A stretch of 64,000 bases of DNA from Candidatus Calescibacterium sp. (lineage in GTDB: Bacteria; DRYD01). A program made the position numbers and the translations under genes. Of the stretch, positions 17,348 to 26,486 are shown piece by piece. Position 1 is the stretch's first letter, and every line of letters starts with the position of its first letter. Below the pieces are notes generated by a model, which saw only the letters and a program-made list of their open reading frames with translations, was not told the origin of the DNA and did not search any database. The stretch covers positions 1 to 64,000 of the forward strand of contig JANXCV010000002.1 of assembly GCA_025059235.1 (NCBI GenBank). The letters are read 5' to 3'.

Positions 17348-17694
17348 ATAATTATCCCACAGATAATTTCGTCCTGTTAATACAGAAACTGAAGGAACCT
17401 TTTGACAAGATGTCTACATACATGACCCATGCCCCTTTTTTCAATATCATGAAGTTGAATTTTGAAATTCTAGCAGAGCAGGTTGCTTCAAGATACCTAA
17501 AAGACAGAAATGCTTATGGAGGAAGCTTGCCTCCTGATATGGAACAACAATACTGTAACACCTTACTTGATTCCTTAAGAGAAGGAAATCTCAAAGTGCT
17601 AGACTATATCTCTTGGTTGGAACAGGTAATATATTACCTAGAAAATGAGCAACCCATTAGTTTTGAATGGGAAGAGTTTTTTAAATGGGAGTAA
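17344..17694 (+). CDS. Uncharacterised 116-residue protein coupled to sdhB
   Basis: It starts inside the sdhB stop (ATGA) and ends where argS begins. The product is acidic at the C-terminus and mostly helical, with the segment GGSLPPDMEQQYCNTLLDSL and a run of Trp/Glu/Phe at the end. There is no membrane segment, signal peptide or metal motif. Tight coupling suggests a soluble factor acting with SdhB or simply operon packing; I do not recognise it. Confidence 0.65.
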   Translation: MNNYPTDNFVLLIQKLKEPFDKMSTYMTHAPFFNIMKLNFEILAEQVASRYLKDRNAYGGSLPPDMEQQYCNTLLDSLREGNLKVLDYISWLEQVIYYLENEQPISFEWEEFFKWE

Positions 17695-19266
17695 ATGTAC
17701 AGCTTAAAAGAATATCTTTCAAATAGACTGAGATCATATCTAGGGAAGGAGAATATTTTTATTGATGTTTCTAGGTCTCCGATAAAAGGTTTTGACTACT
17801 CAACAAATTTGCTTCACGTTGTCAAAGGTCTAAATGAAAATGAATTGGTTCAATACTTAAGAGAAGATGAAATTATAGATAACGTAGAGATTATCAATAG
17901 GTTTGTTAACATTCGTTTAAACAGGAAAATAGTTTTTCGTAAGATTCTGGATAACTTTGCGTCGGATGAGTGGAGGGGGTATGACCTAGGAAAAGGTAAG
18001 AAAGTACTTATTGAGTTTGTCAGTGCTAATCCCACCGGTCCCCTTAATGCCGTTAACGGTAGATCAGCAACTTTTGGAAGTGTTCTTTCCAATGTCCTAA
18101 AGTATTTCAACTACCAGGTTTATAAGGAGTACTATGTTAACGATGTCGGTGAGCAGGTTGAAAAACTAGTCGATAGTTTTATCGAAAGATTAAAACAAGT
18201 TAGAGGGCAGGAGTATCAGATTCCCGAAGGAGGATATCACGGAGAATATCTAAAGGATCTAGCGGAGAAATTTCTGAATTCATCCAATTACACCCAAGAA
18301 AGAGAAAAAATAAAGCAGTTTTTAATATCATATTTTGTTGAAGAGCATAAAAACACCCTATATAATTTTGGAGTTGTTTTTGATAATTGGTTTAAGCAAA
18401 GCAGTTTGACATCCTTGGAAAGTACTTTAAAATATCTTTCCGAAAAAGGATTTTTATATGAAGATGATGGAGCTATATATTTCACTAGTACTGCTTTTGG
18501 TGATGATAAAGATAGAGTGGTGAAAAAGACCAGAGGTAGAGTGGATTATACCTATTTTGCATACGATATCGAGTATATAAAGAACAAATTTGAAAGAGGG
18601 TTCGATCAGATAATAACTATTTTAGGACCAGATCACCACGGTTACGTAAATAGATTGATGGCTGCTACTAAAGCTTTAGGTTACAGTGATCATAAGATAA
18701 TAATACTTCAAATAGTTAATATTCTTGAAAAAGATAGGGCTTTGAGAATGTCAAAAAGAAAAGGGGTCATGGTTCTTCTAGATGAATTAATCAACAAAGT
18801 TAAGCCTGAATTCCTTAGATACTTCTTTATCTCTAGGTTAAAGGATTCTCCGCTTGATTTGGATTTAGAGTTGATTAATCGTATGACATTGGATAATCCA
18901 CTGTATTATATTTTCTATGTCTACGCTCGCATAAATGGTATAATAAGGAACTACAGTAAGACTCTACCTGCTTTGGCATCTGAGGTTGATAGTGACATAG
19001 ACGATGAGGAGTTTGGTTTATTCTTGTCAGCTCAGGAATTTAGGGATTCTGTATTATCTGCTATAAATGATCCATACTACTTGACTTTATGGGCCCACAA
19101 TTTTGCCAAATCTTTCCACAGATTTTATAATTCAAATAAGGTCATTTGTGCAGATGAATTGGGGATCGAAAAAGAAAAACTGAGAATGATTATAATTTTA
19201 TTTTCAAAAGGAGTCTTGGAAAGATGGGCAGAATTACTAAATATAGAATTACCTGAAAAAATGTAG
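17695..19266 (+). CDS. argS: Arginyl-tRNA synthetase
   Basis: Class I synthetase of 523 residues. The signature region reads SANPTGPLNAVNGRSATFG; the canonical HVGH is degenerate here (NAVNG), which is odd because the His pair takes part in ATP binding. The second motif RMSKRKG is close to the ArgS form. YKEYYVNDVGEQV and the ArgS-specific C-terminal anticodon-binding domain (LDNPLYYIFYVYARINGI, then LLNIELPEKM at the end) fix the identity. It attaches arginine to tRNA-Arg. Confidence 0.93.
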   Translation: MYSLKEYLSNRLRSYLGKENIFIDVSRSPIKGFDYSTNLLHVVKGLNENELVQYLREDEIIDNVEIINRFVNIRLNRKIVFRKILDNFASDEWRGYDLGKGKKVLIEFVSANPTGPLNAVNGRSATFGSVLSNVLKYFNYQVYKEYYVNDVGEQVEKLVDSFIERLKQVRGQEYQIPEGGYHGEYLKDLAEKFLNSSNYTQEREKIKQFLISYFVEEHKNTLYNFGVVFDNWFKQSSLTSLESTLKYLSEKGFLYEDDGAIYFTSTAFGDDKDRVVKKTRGRVDYTYFAYDIEYIKNKFERGFDQIITILGPDHHGYVNRLMAATKALGYSDHKIIILQIVNILEKDRALRMSKRKGVMVLLDELINKVKPEFLRYFFISRLKDSPLDLDLELINRMTLDNPLYYIFYVYARINGIIRNYSKTLPALASEVDSDIDDEEFGLFLSAQEFRDSVLSAINDPYYLTLWAHNFAKSFHRFYNSNKVICADELGIEKEKLRMIIILFSKGVLERWAELLNIELPEKM

Positions 19267-19276
19267 GAGGATTATT

Positions 19277-19489
19277 ATGCCAAAGAAAAAAAAGTGCCCA
19301 TTATGTGAGCAAAAGATAGAAAAAGTAGACTACAAAAGAGTAGATCTACTTACTAACTTTATCAGCGATAAGTATAAGATTTTACCGAAAAGGAATACCA
19401 AAAACTGTTCTAAGTGTCAAAGAAAGGTAGCCCAAGCCATAAAACGTGCAAGAATGGTAGCCCTGCTTCCCTTTGTCCCTAAAGTATAG
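19277..19489 (+). CDS. rpsR: 30S ribosomal protein bS18 (zinc-binding form)
   Basis: The 70-residue basic protein has the bS18 core DLLTNFISDKYKILPKR followed by CQRKVAQAIKRARMVALLPF. Cysteines at 7, 10, 44 and 47 give the C+ zinc-binding version. GTAGGAGG precedes the ATG. It sits between argS and an unknown membrane gene rather than with rplI. Confidence 0.95.
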   Translation: MPKKKKCPLCEQKIEKVDYKRVDLLTNFISDKYKILPKRNTKNCSKCQRKVAQAIKRARMVALLPFVPKV

Positions 19490-19491
19490 AT

Positions 19492-20259
19492 ATGATAAAA
19501 AACTTATTATACTTTTCAGGTACTGTAACAATCCTCCTATGGTTCCTTTATGTCCTTACGTTCATAATACCTTTTAAAGTTTACTCTTTGGAAGTATATG
19601 TTAGTTCAAGTGGCATTGCTTCAAAAATATACAGGGATTTTCAAGAATATACAAACTCGATGAATTCTGTTTCTAAAAAACACATTAAGTTATCTAGTAT
19701 TACAAAGATGGAAAAAGTAATTGTGAATGAAGACTACTCTAGACTGATATTAGGAATGAAAGAAACTGAGAAATTTCTCAAAAATAAGCTTGCTCCAAAA
19801 ATGAGATCCAAAGGATATAACATAAGTACTATTCCTCTCGGCAATGGAATATATCTTGCCTATTTAAGTAACTTTGTTGTAAGACCTTTGGTAGACGTTA
19901 CAAAAGAAACTCTGGATCATATCAACGATAAATATCCAGATTATCTACTAAAGGAAAATTTAACAGAGTATACAAAATTTTTAAAGCAATACTTTTCTCC
20001 TGTTGACTCAAGTAGAATTGCCCAAAATCAGTTTTACATTTCGAAAAACTTCCTGATAAATTTTGCAATCTTACCATATACAACTTCAAAGTTCATGCTA
20101 GTCAATACCTTTGCAGCCGATTATATTACCAAAAAAGATGATTTATTGAAACTTCAAGGTATTTTAAGTAAATATAATTCCACGTCTATTTATTTGAAAT
20201 TTGAAACTCGTGAAAGAATAATAAATTTAAGGATATTGTATAGAAGAGAAACTAAGTAA
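19492..20259 (+). CDS. Uncharacterised membrane-anchored protein
   Basis: A single N-terminal membrane segment (about 8-33, SGTVTILLWFLYVLTFIIPF) is followed by a basic extracytoplasmic domain of about 220 residues with predicted alpha/beta structure and no recognised motif. It starts two bases after rpsR ends and stops six bases before glmS, so it belongs to a unit whose later members (GlmS, LCP ligase) make or modify the envelope. An envelope role is inferred from position only. Confidence 0.6.
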   Translation: MIKNLLYFSGTVTILLWFLYVLTFIIPFKVYSLEVYVSSSGIASKIYRDFQEYTNSMNSVSKKHIKLSSITKMEKVIVNEDYSRLILGMKETEKFLKNKLAPKMRSKGYNISTIPLGNGIYLAYLSNFVVRPLVDVTKETLDHINDKYPDYLLKENLTEYTKFLKQYFSPVDSSRIAQNQFYISKNFLINFAILPYTTSKFMLVNTFAADYITKKDDLLKLQGILSKYNSTSIYLKFETRERIINLRILYRRETK

Positions 20260-20265
20260 AGAGGA

Positions 20266-22065
20266 ATGTGTGGGATAGTTGGTTATAAGGGTAAACCTGT
20301 TAGGGTAAAAGACATACTAGATACCTTGAAGATGTTAGAATATAGAGGATATGACTCAGCAGGTTTAGCTTATTCTCGCGACGGTATACTTGAGTTAAGG
20401 AAAGTAGAAGGTAAGATAGAAAAATTATATGGTTTAGTTGACGATTCGTTTACAGACTTAGTGATTGCTCATACTCGTTGGGCAACTCATGGGATACCTA
20501 ATGATATTAATGCTCACCCACATGTAGTCGGAACGCTTGCAGTAGTTCATAATGGAATTATCGAAAACTACAGAGAAATTAAAAATTACCTAAATGGATA
20601 CCAATTCAAATCAGAAACCGATAGTGAGGTTATAGTCCACTTGGTAAATTATTTTTATAAAGATAATCTGTTTGATTCTATACTTGCTAGTGTTAAGTTT
20701 TTAAAGGGGGCCTTTGCTTTTGTTCTGATGGATACTAAGAGTGGAGATCTGGTTGCTGTAAAGATGGAAAGCCCGATAGTAATCGGCTTAATCGATGGTG
20801 GTTATATAGTCTCCTCTGATATACCTTCAATCATAAAATGGACAAGAAGAATCATAACCCTGGAGAATGGCGATATTTTCTACATCTCTTCAGGAGACTT
20901 CAAAATTTTCAATTTCATAGAGAATAGATTTGTTAGAAGAAATATAGAGATAATTTCTTGGGATTTAGGTATTGCTGAAAAAAGTGGGTATAAGCATTTC
21001 ATGTTAAAAGAGATAAATGAACAGGGAAAAGTTATAAGGGATACAATTGCTGGAAGGATTGAAAAAAATGAAATAATACTTGATGAAGAAGTAAGAAATT
21101 ATTTAGATAGCACTGATATTAGAAACATCGTATATATTGCATGTGGAACAAGTTATCATGCTGGTTTAGTGGGTGTTTATTATTCACTTGAACTAGCAGG
21201 ATTAAATTCTCATGCTGTACATGCTTCTGAATATAGGTATATTGATAAGTCTAGGGTTAGTCTGGATGATACGTTATTTGTATTTATAAGCCAGTCAGGG
21301 GAAACTGCAGACACACTATCTGTAGCAAGGGAACTTAAGGGGATGAAAGCAAAGATTTTAGCTATTCCGAATGTAATTGGTAGCAGTATGTATAGGGAAT
21401 TCTTGTCGTTCCCTACAAGAGCTGGTGTCGAAATAGGTGTAGCAGCTACCAAGACCTTTACTGCTCAGCTTATAAACCTTCTACTTCTTAACCTATACCT
21501 GGCAAAAAAGAAAAATATTCAAATTGATGGTCTAGTACACGAAATATTGACCATTCATGAATTTGTAGATAGTATCCTTGAAAGCTATGACCAAATCCTT
21601 GAGTTAGCCCAAGAGTATTCTGATTACCAACATTTCATGTATCTAGGTAGGCATTTGATGTATCCAATAGCTTTAGAGGGAGCTTTGAAGTTAAAGGAAA
21701 TATCATATATTCATGCTGAAGCTTATCCTGCCGGTGAAATGAAACATGGTCCAATCGCTCTTATCGATAATAAAATGCCTACTTTTTACCTCTATCCGTA
21801 TAATAGACTCGTAAATAAAAATCTATCTAATATCCAAGAAATAAAAGCAAGAAAAGGTAAAGTAATAGCTTTAGTAGATAAGAAGACCAAAGAGATTGCA
21901 AAGGATATTGTTGATCGTATGATTGAGATAAGGTATGTAAACGAATATCTTCAGCCTATACTTGCTGTAATTCCCTTGCAACTTTTTGCTTATTACATAG
22001 CTGATTGGAAAGGGTTTAACGTTGACCAACCCAGAAATCTTGCAAAAAGTGTAACAGTAGAATAA
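20266..22065 (+). CDS. glmS: Glutamine-fructose-6-phosphate aminotransferase (isomerizing)
   Basis: The 599-residue protein starts MCGIVGYKG, with the nucleophile Cys2 of the N-terminal glutamine amidotransferase domain. RWATHG and HNGIIENY follow. The two SIS sugar-isomerase domains show CGTSYHAG, SQSGETADT, HASEYRY, AEAYPAGEMKHGP and the C-terminal DQPRNLAKSVTVE. It makes glucosamine 6-phosphate for peptidoglycan and LPS. AGAGGA lies just before the ATG. No glmS ribozyme is seen in the six bases between it and the preceding gene. Confidence 0.97.
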   Translation: MCGIVGYKGKPVRVKDILDTLKMLEYRGYDSAGLAYSRDGILELRKVEGKIEKLYGLVDDSFTDLVIAHTRWATHGIPNDINAHPHVVGTLAVVHNGIIENYREIKNYLNGYQFKSETDSEVIVHLVNYFYKDNLFDSILASVKFLKGAFAFVLMDTKSGDLVAVKMESPIVIGLIDGGYIVSSDIPSIIKWTRRIITLENGDIFYISSGDFKIFNFIENRFVRRNIEIISWDLGIAEKSGYKHFMLKEINEQGKVIRDTIAGRIEKNEIILDEEVRNYLDSTDIRNIVYIACGTSYHAGLVGVYYSLELAGLNSHAVHASEYRYIDKSRVSLDDTLFVFISQSGETADTLSVARELKGMKAKILAIPNVIGSSMYREFLSFPTRAGVEIGVAATKTFTAQLINLLLLNLYLAKKKNIQIDGLVHEILTIHEFVDSILESYDQILELAQEYSDYQHFMYLGRHLMYPIALEGALKLKEISYIHAEAYPAGEMKHGPIALIDNKMPTFYLYPYNRLVNKNLSNIQEIKARKGKVIALVDKKTKEIAKDIVDRMIEIRYVNEYLQPILAVIPLQLFAYYIADWKGFNVDQPRNLAKSVTVE

Positions 22066-22067
22066 AA

Positions 22068-22589
22068 ATGAATAAACTGTTATCGATCAATGATTTTTTA
22101 GATCAAGTTGAAGAAGAATACGAGAGATTTATAAGATATAAAACCCCTTTTGCAATTGTAGCTTTTCAAATCACTTTTGTAGACAAGGATTTATATTCGA
22201 ACTTTTTACACAAGGTCGTAATCGAGTTAAGAAATCATTTAGATAAGGAAATAAGAAAAACCGACAGAATATGTAGACATAGAAATTTATTACTTGTTAT
22301 GTTGAAAAATATATCTATTGAACAAGCAAAAGGGTTTATAAATAGAATTTTTACTAGTATTGATGGGTATGCGAAGAAAAGCTACAAAGAAAGCAATCAC
22401 TTAAATAATGTTACCCTAGTAGACGTTATAATCAGAGTTTTACTAATTTCCTACTCCGATTTAGCTAGTGAAAATATGACAGTATCTATTTTCAATAAAA
22501 AGTATTTTGCCGAGATGATCGATAATTTAGAAAAATATAGTGAATATGAAATTTGGGAGTTAAGGTTACCCCTGATAGATAAGATATGA
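22068..22589 (+). CDS. Degenerate GGDEF-like domain protein
   Basis: The 173-residue protein follows the diguanylate cyclase fold: an F..QVEEEYERFIRYKTPFAIVAFQI opening, LRNHLDKEIRKTDRICRHRNLLLVML where the catalytic strand and GGDEF turn would lie, then AKGFINRIF. The GGDEF signature is replaced by RHRN, so catalysis is not expected; it could bind a ligand or a partner protein. It begins two bases after glmS and overlaps the M20 gene by four, suggesting a regulatory accessory in an envelope operon. Confidence 0.6.
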   Translation: MNKLLSINDFLDQVEEEYERFIRYKTPFAIVAFQITFVDKDLYSNFLHKVVIELRNHLDKEIRKTDRICRHRNLLLVMLKNISIEQAKGFINRIFTSIDGYAKKSYKESNHLNNVTLVDVIIRVLLISYSDLASENMTVSIFNKKYFAEMIDNLEKYSEYEIWELRLPLIDKI

Positions 22590-23680
22590 ACGAAAGGATA
22601 AACAATATAAGAGATTTATTGATAAAGCTTATAAAATTCCGAACGATAGAAAAGAACTTGGATGAACTGAAGAATATAATAGAGTTTTGTCATTCTTATC
22701 TAAGTGGGAATAGTCTCTTAAATTTTGATATATTTGAAGTGAATGGGAAATGGAACCTTATTACGGATTATGGGATAGATGTTTTGGTATATTTTGTAGT
22801 TCATTTGGATGTTGTTGATGCAAAGCCTGAACAGTTCGAGCCATATGTACAGGATGGGAAAGTTTTTGGTAGGGGTGCCTTAGATATGAAAGGCCCTGCC
22901 AGTGTAACTATAGAACTATTTAAAAATCTCTCTGATAAAAAGTATCCCATTGGTTTAATTCTAACTACTGATGAGGAAGTAGGTAGTCAAAACGGAGTAA
23001 AATATATCGTAGAGAACAGGAACATAAACGCAAAGATGGTAATTATACCCGATGGTGGGGAAAACTTTAAGATAATAACAAAGGGTAAGGGAGCTCTACA
23101 TTTTGCTGTAAAGGCAGTAGGAAAGGGAGCACATGGCAGCACCCCATGGAACGGAATAAATGCAATAGACAAAATCATCGATTTCTATCTTGAACTTAAG
23201 AAAAATGTTTTGCTTAACGAGGATTTAGACGATCCCGATCACTGGCACAACACCATAAACTTAGGCAAAATAGAAGGAGGACAGAAAGTTAATATAGTAG
23301 CTCCAGAGGCCATAGCTCACATAGATATAAGGTTTACTGAAAAGTATACCCTTGAAGAAATGATTAATATGGTTAAATTTTTGTCTAAGAAATACGGATT
23401 GGACTTTGAGGTTTTATCTACAGGACAACCCGTGATGACAGATACCAGATCGATCTTCTTCACAAAATTTATAGATTCATACAGGGCTATTATCGGAGAT
23501 CCCGTTTTTGCAGTGGAACATGGAGCTACTGATGGTAGGTTCTTCGCTGCCAAGGGTATACCAGTTATAACTATATATCCCATCGGACAGGGAATCCATT
23601 CTGAAAATGAATGGGTAGACCTAAAATCTCTTGAAAAACTATACGAACTATTTCATCATTTTGTTGTTAACCTAGAATGA
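22586..23680 (+). CDS. M20 family metallopeptidase (ArgE/DapE-like)
   Basis: The 364-residue protein has the M20 metal and catalytic motifs: VVHLDVVDA, GRGALDMKGP, the TTDEEVGSQNG catalytic Glu region, the dimerisation insert starting at GAHGSTPWNG, and the final EHGATDGRF...GIHSENEW segment. The family hydrolyses N-acyl amino acids or small peptides with two zincs. Substrate is uncertain. A second M20 protein is encoded at 47029. It overlaps genes on both sides by four bases. Confidence 0.85.
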   Translation: MNERINNIRDLLIKLIKFRTIEKNLDELKNIIEFCHSYLSGNSLLNFDIFEVNGKWNLITDYGIDVLVYFVVHLDVVDAKPEQFEPYVQDGKVFGRGALDMKGPASVTIELFKNLSDKKYPIGLILTTDEEVGSQNGVKYIVENRNINAKMVIIPDGGENFKIITKGKGALHFAVKAVGKGAHGSTPWNGINAIDKIIDFYLELKKNVLLNEDLDDPDHWHNTINLGKIEGGQKVNIVAPEAIAHIDIRFTEKYTLEEMINMVKFLSKKYGLDFEVLSTGQPVMTDTRSIFFTKFIDSYRAIIGDPVFAVEHGATDGRFFAAKGIPVITIYPIGQGIHSENEWVDLKSLEKLYELFHHFVVNLE

Positions 23681-24966
23681 GGGTGGTTATCTTTATCTCT
23701 CTAGTAGTGATCTTGCTTATATCGATCTTTTTTGTTTTTTTCACTCCCAACGATTCTGAAGAAAAGAAAATTATAAATATAATTTCATCTGTCCTTAGTG
23801 AAAAAAGCGAAAATAAAAATAGTTTTCAGAAAAAAGATGATATAATGAAGAAATTTGGTACGGATAGACTTGTATTTTTGATTTTGGGTTTGGATCATAA
23901 TTGGGTTGAGGGGCACAAGCCTACCAGTCAGGGAGCAAGAAGTGATGCTATAATTCTTGTAACGCTGGATCTATATAACCAGCAAGTTAGATTGCTTTCC
24001 ATTCCCCGAGACCTGAGAATTTATTATAAGGATTATGGATACTATGATAAGATAAATAGTGCCGTTGTATTAGGTGGAGCTAAATTGACTAGAAAGATTA
24101 TTTCGGAACTTTTCGGAGTTCATATCGATTATACCATCACCATAAAGCAACAGGCTATAAAGAATCTGGTTGACTGTATTGGTGGAGTCTATATAGATGT
24201 TGAAAAAGATATGTTTTATGAAGACAGATGGGGAAATTTGAGTATAAACTTGAAGAAGGGCAGGCAATTGCTAAACGGAGAACAGGTTATTGGTTATATG
24301 AGATTCAGGATGGATGAGGAAGGAGATCTCGGTAGAATAAGAAGACAGAACCAGGCAATAACTCAAATAATGGAACAACTACCCTCAAAACTAAATTCCT
24401 CTAATATAATGTCTATAATAGACAATGTTTTACCCTACATTCAGACGGACCTCAATAAAGAAAAAATAATTCTGTTGGTTAAATACATGTCTAGTTTTAA
24501 GATTAGCTACAGGTCTTATAAGCTACCTGTTATCTCTATGGAAATAGATGGTGTTAGTTATGTTCAGACCCAAGATTATAAAGAGGTAATAAAGGCTTGG
24601 TATAGAGGATATCAGAAGCTTGGTATTATCAATGCCTGTCATGTTAATAATAATATGGACGTTTACAATAAATATATACACGGTTCCAAGTTTTATCTAA
24701 ACGGTACCGAATTTTTTGACGAATATATCCCAATCAGTATAATCTTACAGAAGGAGGAAACTGAAAAAAATTCGTTGTATTACATTTTACCTTTTGGTAA
24801 AGTTATGACTCTTAAGGAATTTATTTATAATCGATATATTGATACAAAATCTGAGATTTACATAAGAAAGACTTTTCTGTATGATACCGAGATCTCAAAG
24901 CTGATGAATTTTTATAATTCGAATGATGTTATTTTGATTTTAGGTGAGGATAGTGTCGGGAAATAG
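23677..24966 (+). CDS. LytR-CpsA-Psr (LCP) family cell-wall glycopolymer ligase
   Basis: An N-terminal membrane anchor (VVIFISLVVILLISIFFVFF) is followed by the LCP domain: GARSDAIILVTLD, the arginine-rich LLSIPRDLRI, KINSAVVLGG, and LLNGEQVIGYMRFRMDEEGDLGRIRRQ with the conserved arginines. A C-terminal region of about 130 residues follows. LCP proteins transfer glycopolymers from lipid carriers to peptidoglycan. The gene order LCP then rsfS is widely conserved, supporting the call. Confidence 0.9.
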   Translation: MRVVIFISLVVILLISIFFVFFTPNDSEEKKIINIISSVLSEKSENKNSFQKKDDIMKKFGTDRLVFLILGLDHNWVEGHKPTSQGARSDAIILVTLDLYNQQVRLLSIPRDLRIYYKDYGYYDKINSAVVLGGAKLTRKIISELFGVHIDYTITIKQQAIKNLVDCIGGVYIDVEKDMFYEDRWGNLSINLKKGRQLLNGEQVIGYMRFRMDEEGDLGRIRRQNQAITQIMEQLPSKLNSSNIMSIIDNVLPYIQTDLNKEKIILLVKYMSSFKISYRSYKLPVISMEIDGVSYVQTQDYKEVIKAWYRGYQKLGIINACHVNNNMDVYNKYIHGSKFYLNGTEFFDEYIPISIILQKEETEKNSLYYILPFGKVMTLKEFIYNRYIDTKSEIYIRKTFLYDTEISKLMNFYNSNDVILILGEDSVGK

Positions 24967-24968
24967 TT

Positions 24969-25283
24969 ATGAGGGAGAAAATGCTTGATGAATTTATAGA
25001 GGATCTTAAGAAAATGGATGCTTTTAATATTACAGTTATAAATACTCCTGATTATTTAACCGACTATTTTATTATTGCGAGTGTCGATAATATTATAACT
25101 TTAAAGGCTATTGTTGATAAGTTTGGTGGTAGTAATGTAAAAGTTCATGGTGAAGCTGATAGTGGATGGGTTATACTAGATTTCAACGATTTTTGGTGTC
25201 ATTTATTTTTACCTCATACAAGGGAATATTACAACCTTGAAAGGTTATGGACAATAAAAGCGACTATGAGGGATTCAAAATGA
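24969..25283 (+). CDS. rsfS: Ribosomal silencing factor RsfS
   Basis: The 104-residue protein has the DUF143 pattern: DAFNITVINTPDYLTDYFIIAS, then the C-terminal GWVILDFNDFWCHLFLP and REYYNLERLW. RsfS binds uL14 and blocks 30S joining in stationary phase. It lies directly after the LCP gene, and its stop overlaps the next start (ATGA). Confidence 0.92.
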   Translation: MREKMLDEFIEDLKKMDAFNITVINTPDYLTDYFIIASVDNIITLKAIVDKFGGSNVKVHGEADSGWVILDFNDFWCHLFLPHTREYYNLERLWTIKATMRDSK

Positions 25284-26305
25284 GGATAGTTATTCTGTTA
25301 TTTTTGATAATTTTATCGTTTGTAAACGCTGAGAAAGTCGAGATAGGAGCAGAATTAGTAAGTCCTAATCCTGCTAGCGTAGTTACTAGGCATCCACAAA
25401 TAATAATAAAATATCCGGCTGATATTAGTCCGATCATAAAAACTGAATCTATTAGATTCATGGTCAATAATATCGATTATACAAATTATATCAGGATGGA
25501 CTTGACTACTCCTGAAATAGTCATATTTTTTTACAGTATAAAGCCTTTGAATATAGGTAAGAACGTTATCAAGGTAACAGGGAAATTGATAAATGATGAC
25601 GTTTTCGAAAATATTTTCTATATAGATATTAATCCTAGATTGTCTCCGCAAATAAGAAGATATCTGGATCTAATAAATCAATCTAGTTCTAATACAGAAA
25701 AATCCAGATATTGTTATGAGTTGGGTAAATATTACGAAAATCAGGGATATTTTTTGGATGCCCTAAGTTATTATGAACAAGCATATAAACTTGACAATTC
25801 CAACAAAAAGGCAAAACAACATTATAATAAGATACTTTCCTTGTTTCCAAGTAAAGCTATGAAGTTACTAAACATAGTCCTAGACGTGTCTATGTTAAAC
25901 GTGGATGTCTTGAAAAGGAATAATATATATCTTTTTAGGTGCGTAATAGAAAATTACAGAAATTCTACGATTGAATTTAATCTATCTAACTTTTTATTGG
26001 TTTCAAGTAATAAATACTATCAGCCTATAAGTGATCCATATGAATACTTGAGAAAAATGGTTCAGAAGAATCTTATGACGATCGAGGATTTTGCCATTTC
26101 GAATTATCTTTTGAGTAAGGATATATATTATTTTGACTATCCGGATAACTTCGCTGTTAATTCATACTCTCAGTTGAAATTAGATTTAGTTTTTCATCTG
26201 ACACAAGCTCAAAAGAATATTATTTTCCAGTTTTTTAAGCCTCTAGAAAAGAATGGCAAGAAGAAAGAACTACCGGCTTATTTTAAGTTATCATTCTCCA
26301 TATAA
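25280..26305 (+). CDS. Secreted protein with Ig-like and TPR segments
   Basis: The ATG at 25280 overlaps the rsfS stop and gives a clear signal peptide (MRIVILLFLIILSFVNA), preferred over an upstream in-frame start inside rsfS. Residues about 20-125 look like a beta-sandwich domain starting at the SPNPASVVTRHPQIIIKYP segment. One TPR-like unit follows (YCYELGKYYENQGYFLDALSYYEQAYKLD, near 145-175), then a second beta-rich domain. It ends the rightward run begun at 15129. Confidence 0.7.
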   Translation: MRIVILLFLIILSFVNAEKVEIGAELVSPNPASVVTRHPQIIIKYPADISPIIKTESIRFMVNNIDYTNYIRMDLTTPEIVIFFYSIKPLNIGKNVIKVTGKLINDDVFENIFYIDINPRLSPQIRRYLDLINQSSSNTEKSRYCYELGKYYENQGYFLDALSYYEQAYKLDNSNKKAKQHYNKILSLFPSKAMKLLNIVLDVSMLNVDVLKRNNIYLFRCVIENYRNSTIEFNLSNFLLVSSNKYYQPISDPYEYLRKMVQKNLMTIEDFAISNYLLSKDIYYFDYPDNFAVNSYSQLKLDLVFHLTQAQKNIIFQFFKPLEKNGKKKELPAYFKLSFSI

Positions 26306-26336
26306 GTTGAGAAGGAATATGGTTTGAAATAGAAAA

Positions 26337-26364
26337 TAGTTAACTAAGGATAGTTAACTAAGGA
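26337..26364. promoter_or_regulatory. Tandem palindromic repeat upstream of superoxide dismutase
   Basis: TAGTTAACTAAGGA occurs twice in direct tandem (26337-26350 and 26351-26364). Each copy contains the perfect palindrome TAGTTAACTA, with centres 14 bp apart. It lies about 55 bases before the TTGACA box of the dismutase gene. This arrangement suits a dimeric regulator binding two sites, but the regulator is unknown. Confidence 0.5.
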
Positions 26365-26418
26365 AATAAGAGGGTATGAAGGATTATTTAATTTTCTTGT
26401 GCTTACTAACACATAATA

Positions 26419-26448
26419 TTGACAAAAACACTTTATATACTGCATATA
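26419..26448 (+). promoter_or_regulatory. Possible sigma-70 promoter of the sod operon
   Basis: A perfect -35 box TTGACA (26419-26424) is followed after 18 bases by CATATA (26443-26448) as a possible -10. The dismutase ATG is about 38 bases further on. The -10 match is modest. Confidence 0.4.
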
Positions 26449-26486
26449 GCAAAAATTATACTACCGTTCATAAGGGGGGTGTAATT

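Noticed and set aside
26376..26486. A longer superoxide dismutase start adding 37 residues
   Set aside because: The extension overlaps the promoter region and has no family match; AAGGGGGG supports the ATG at 26487.
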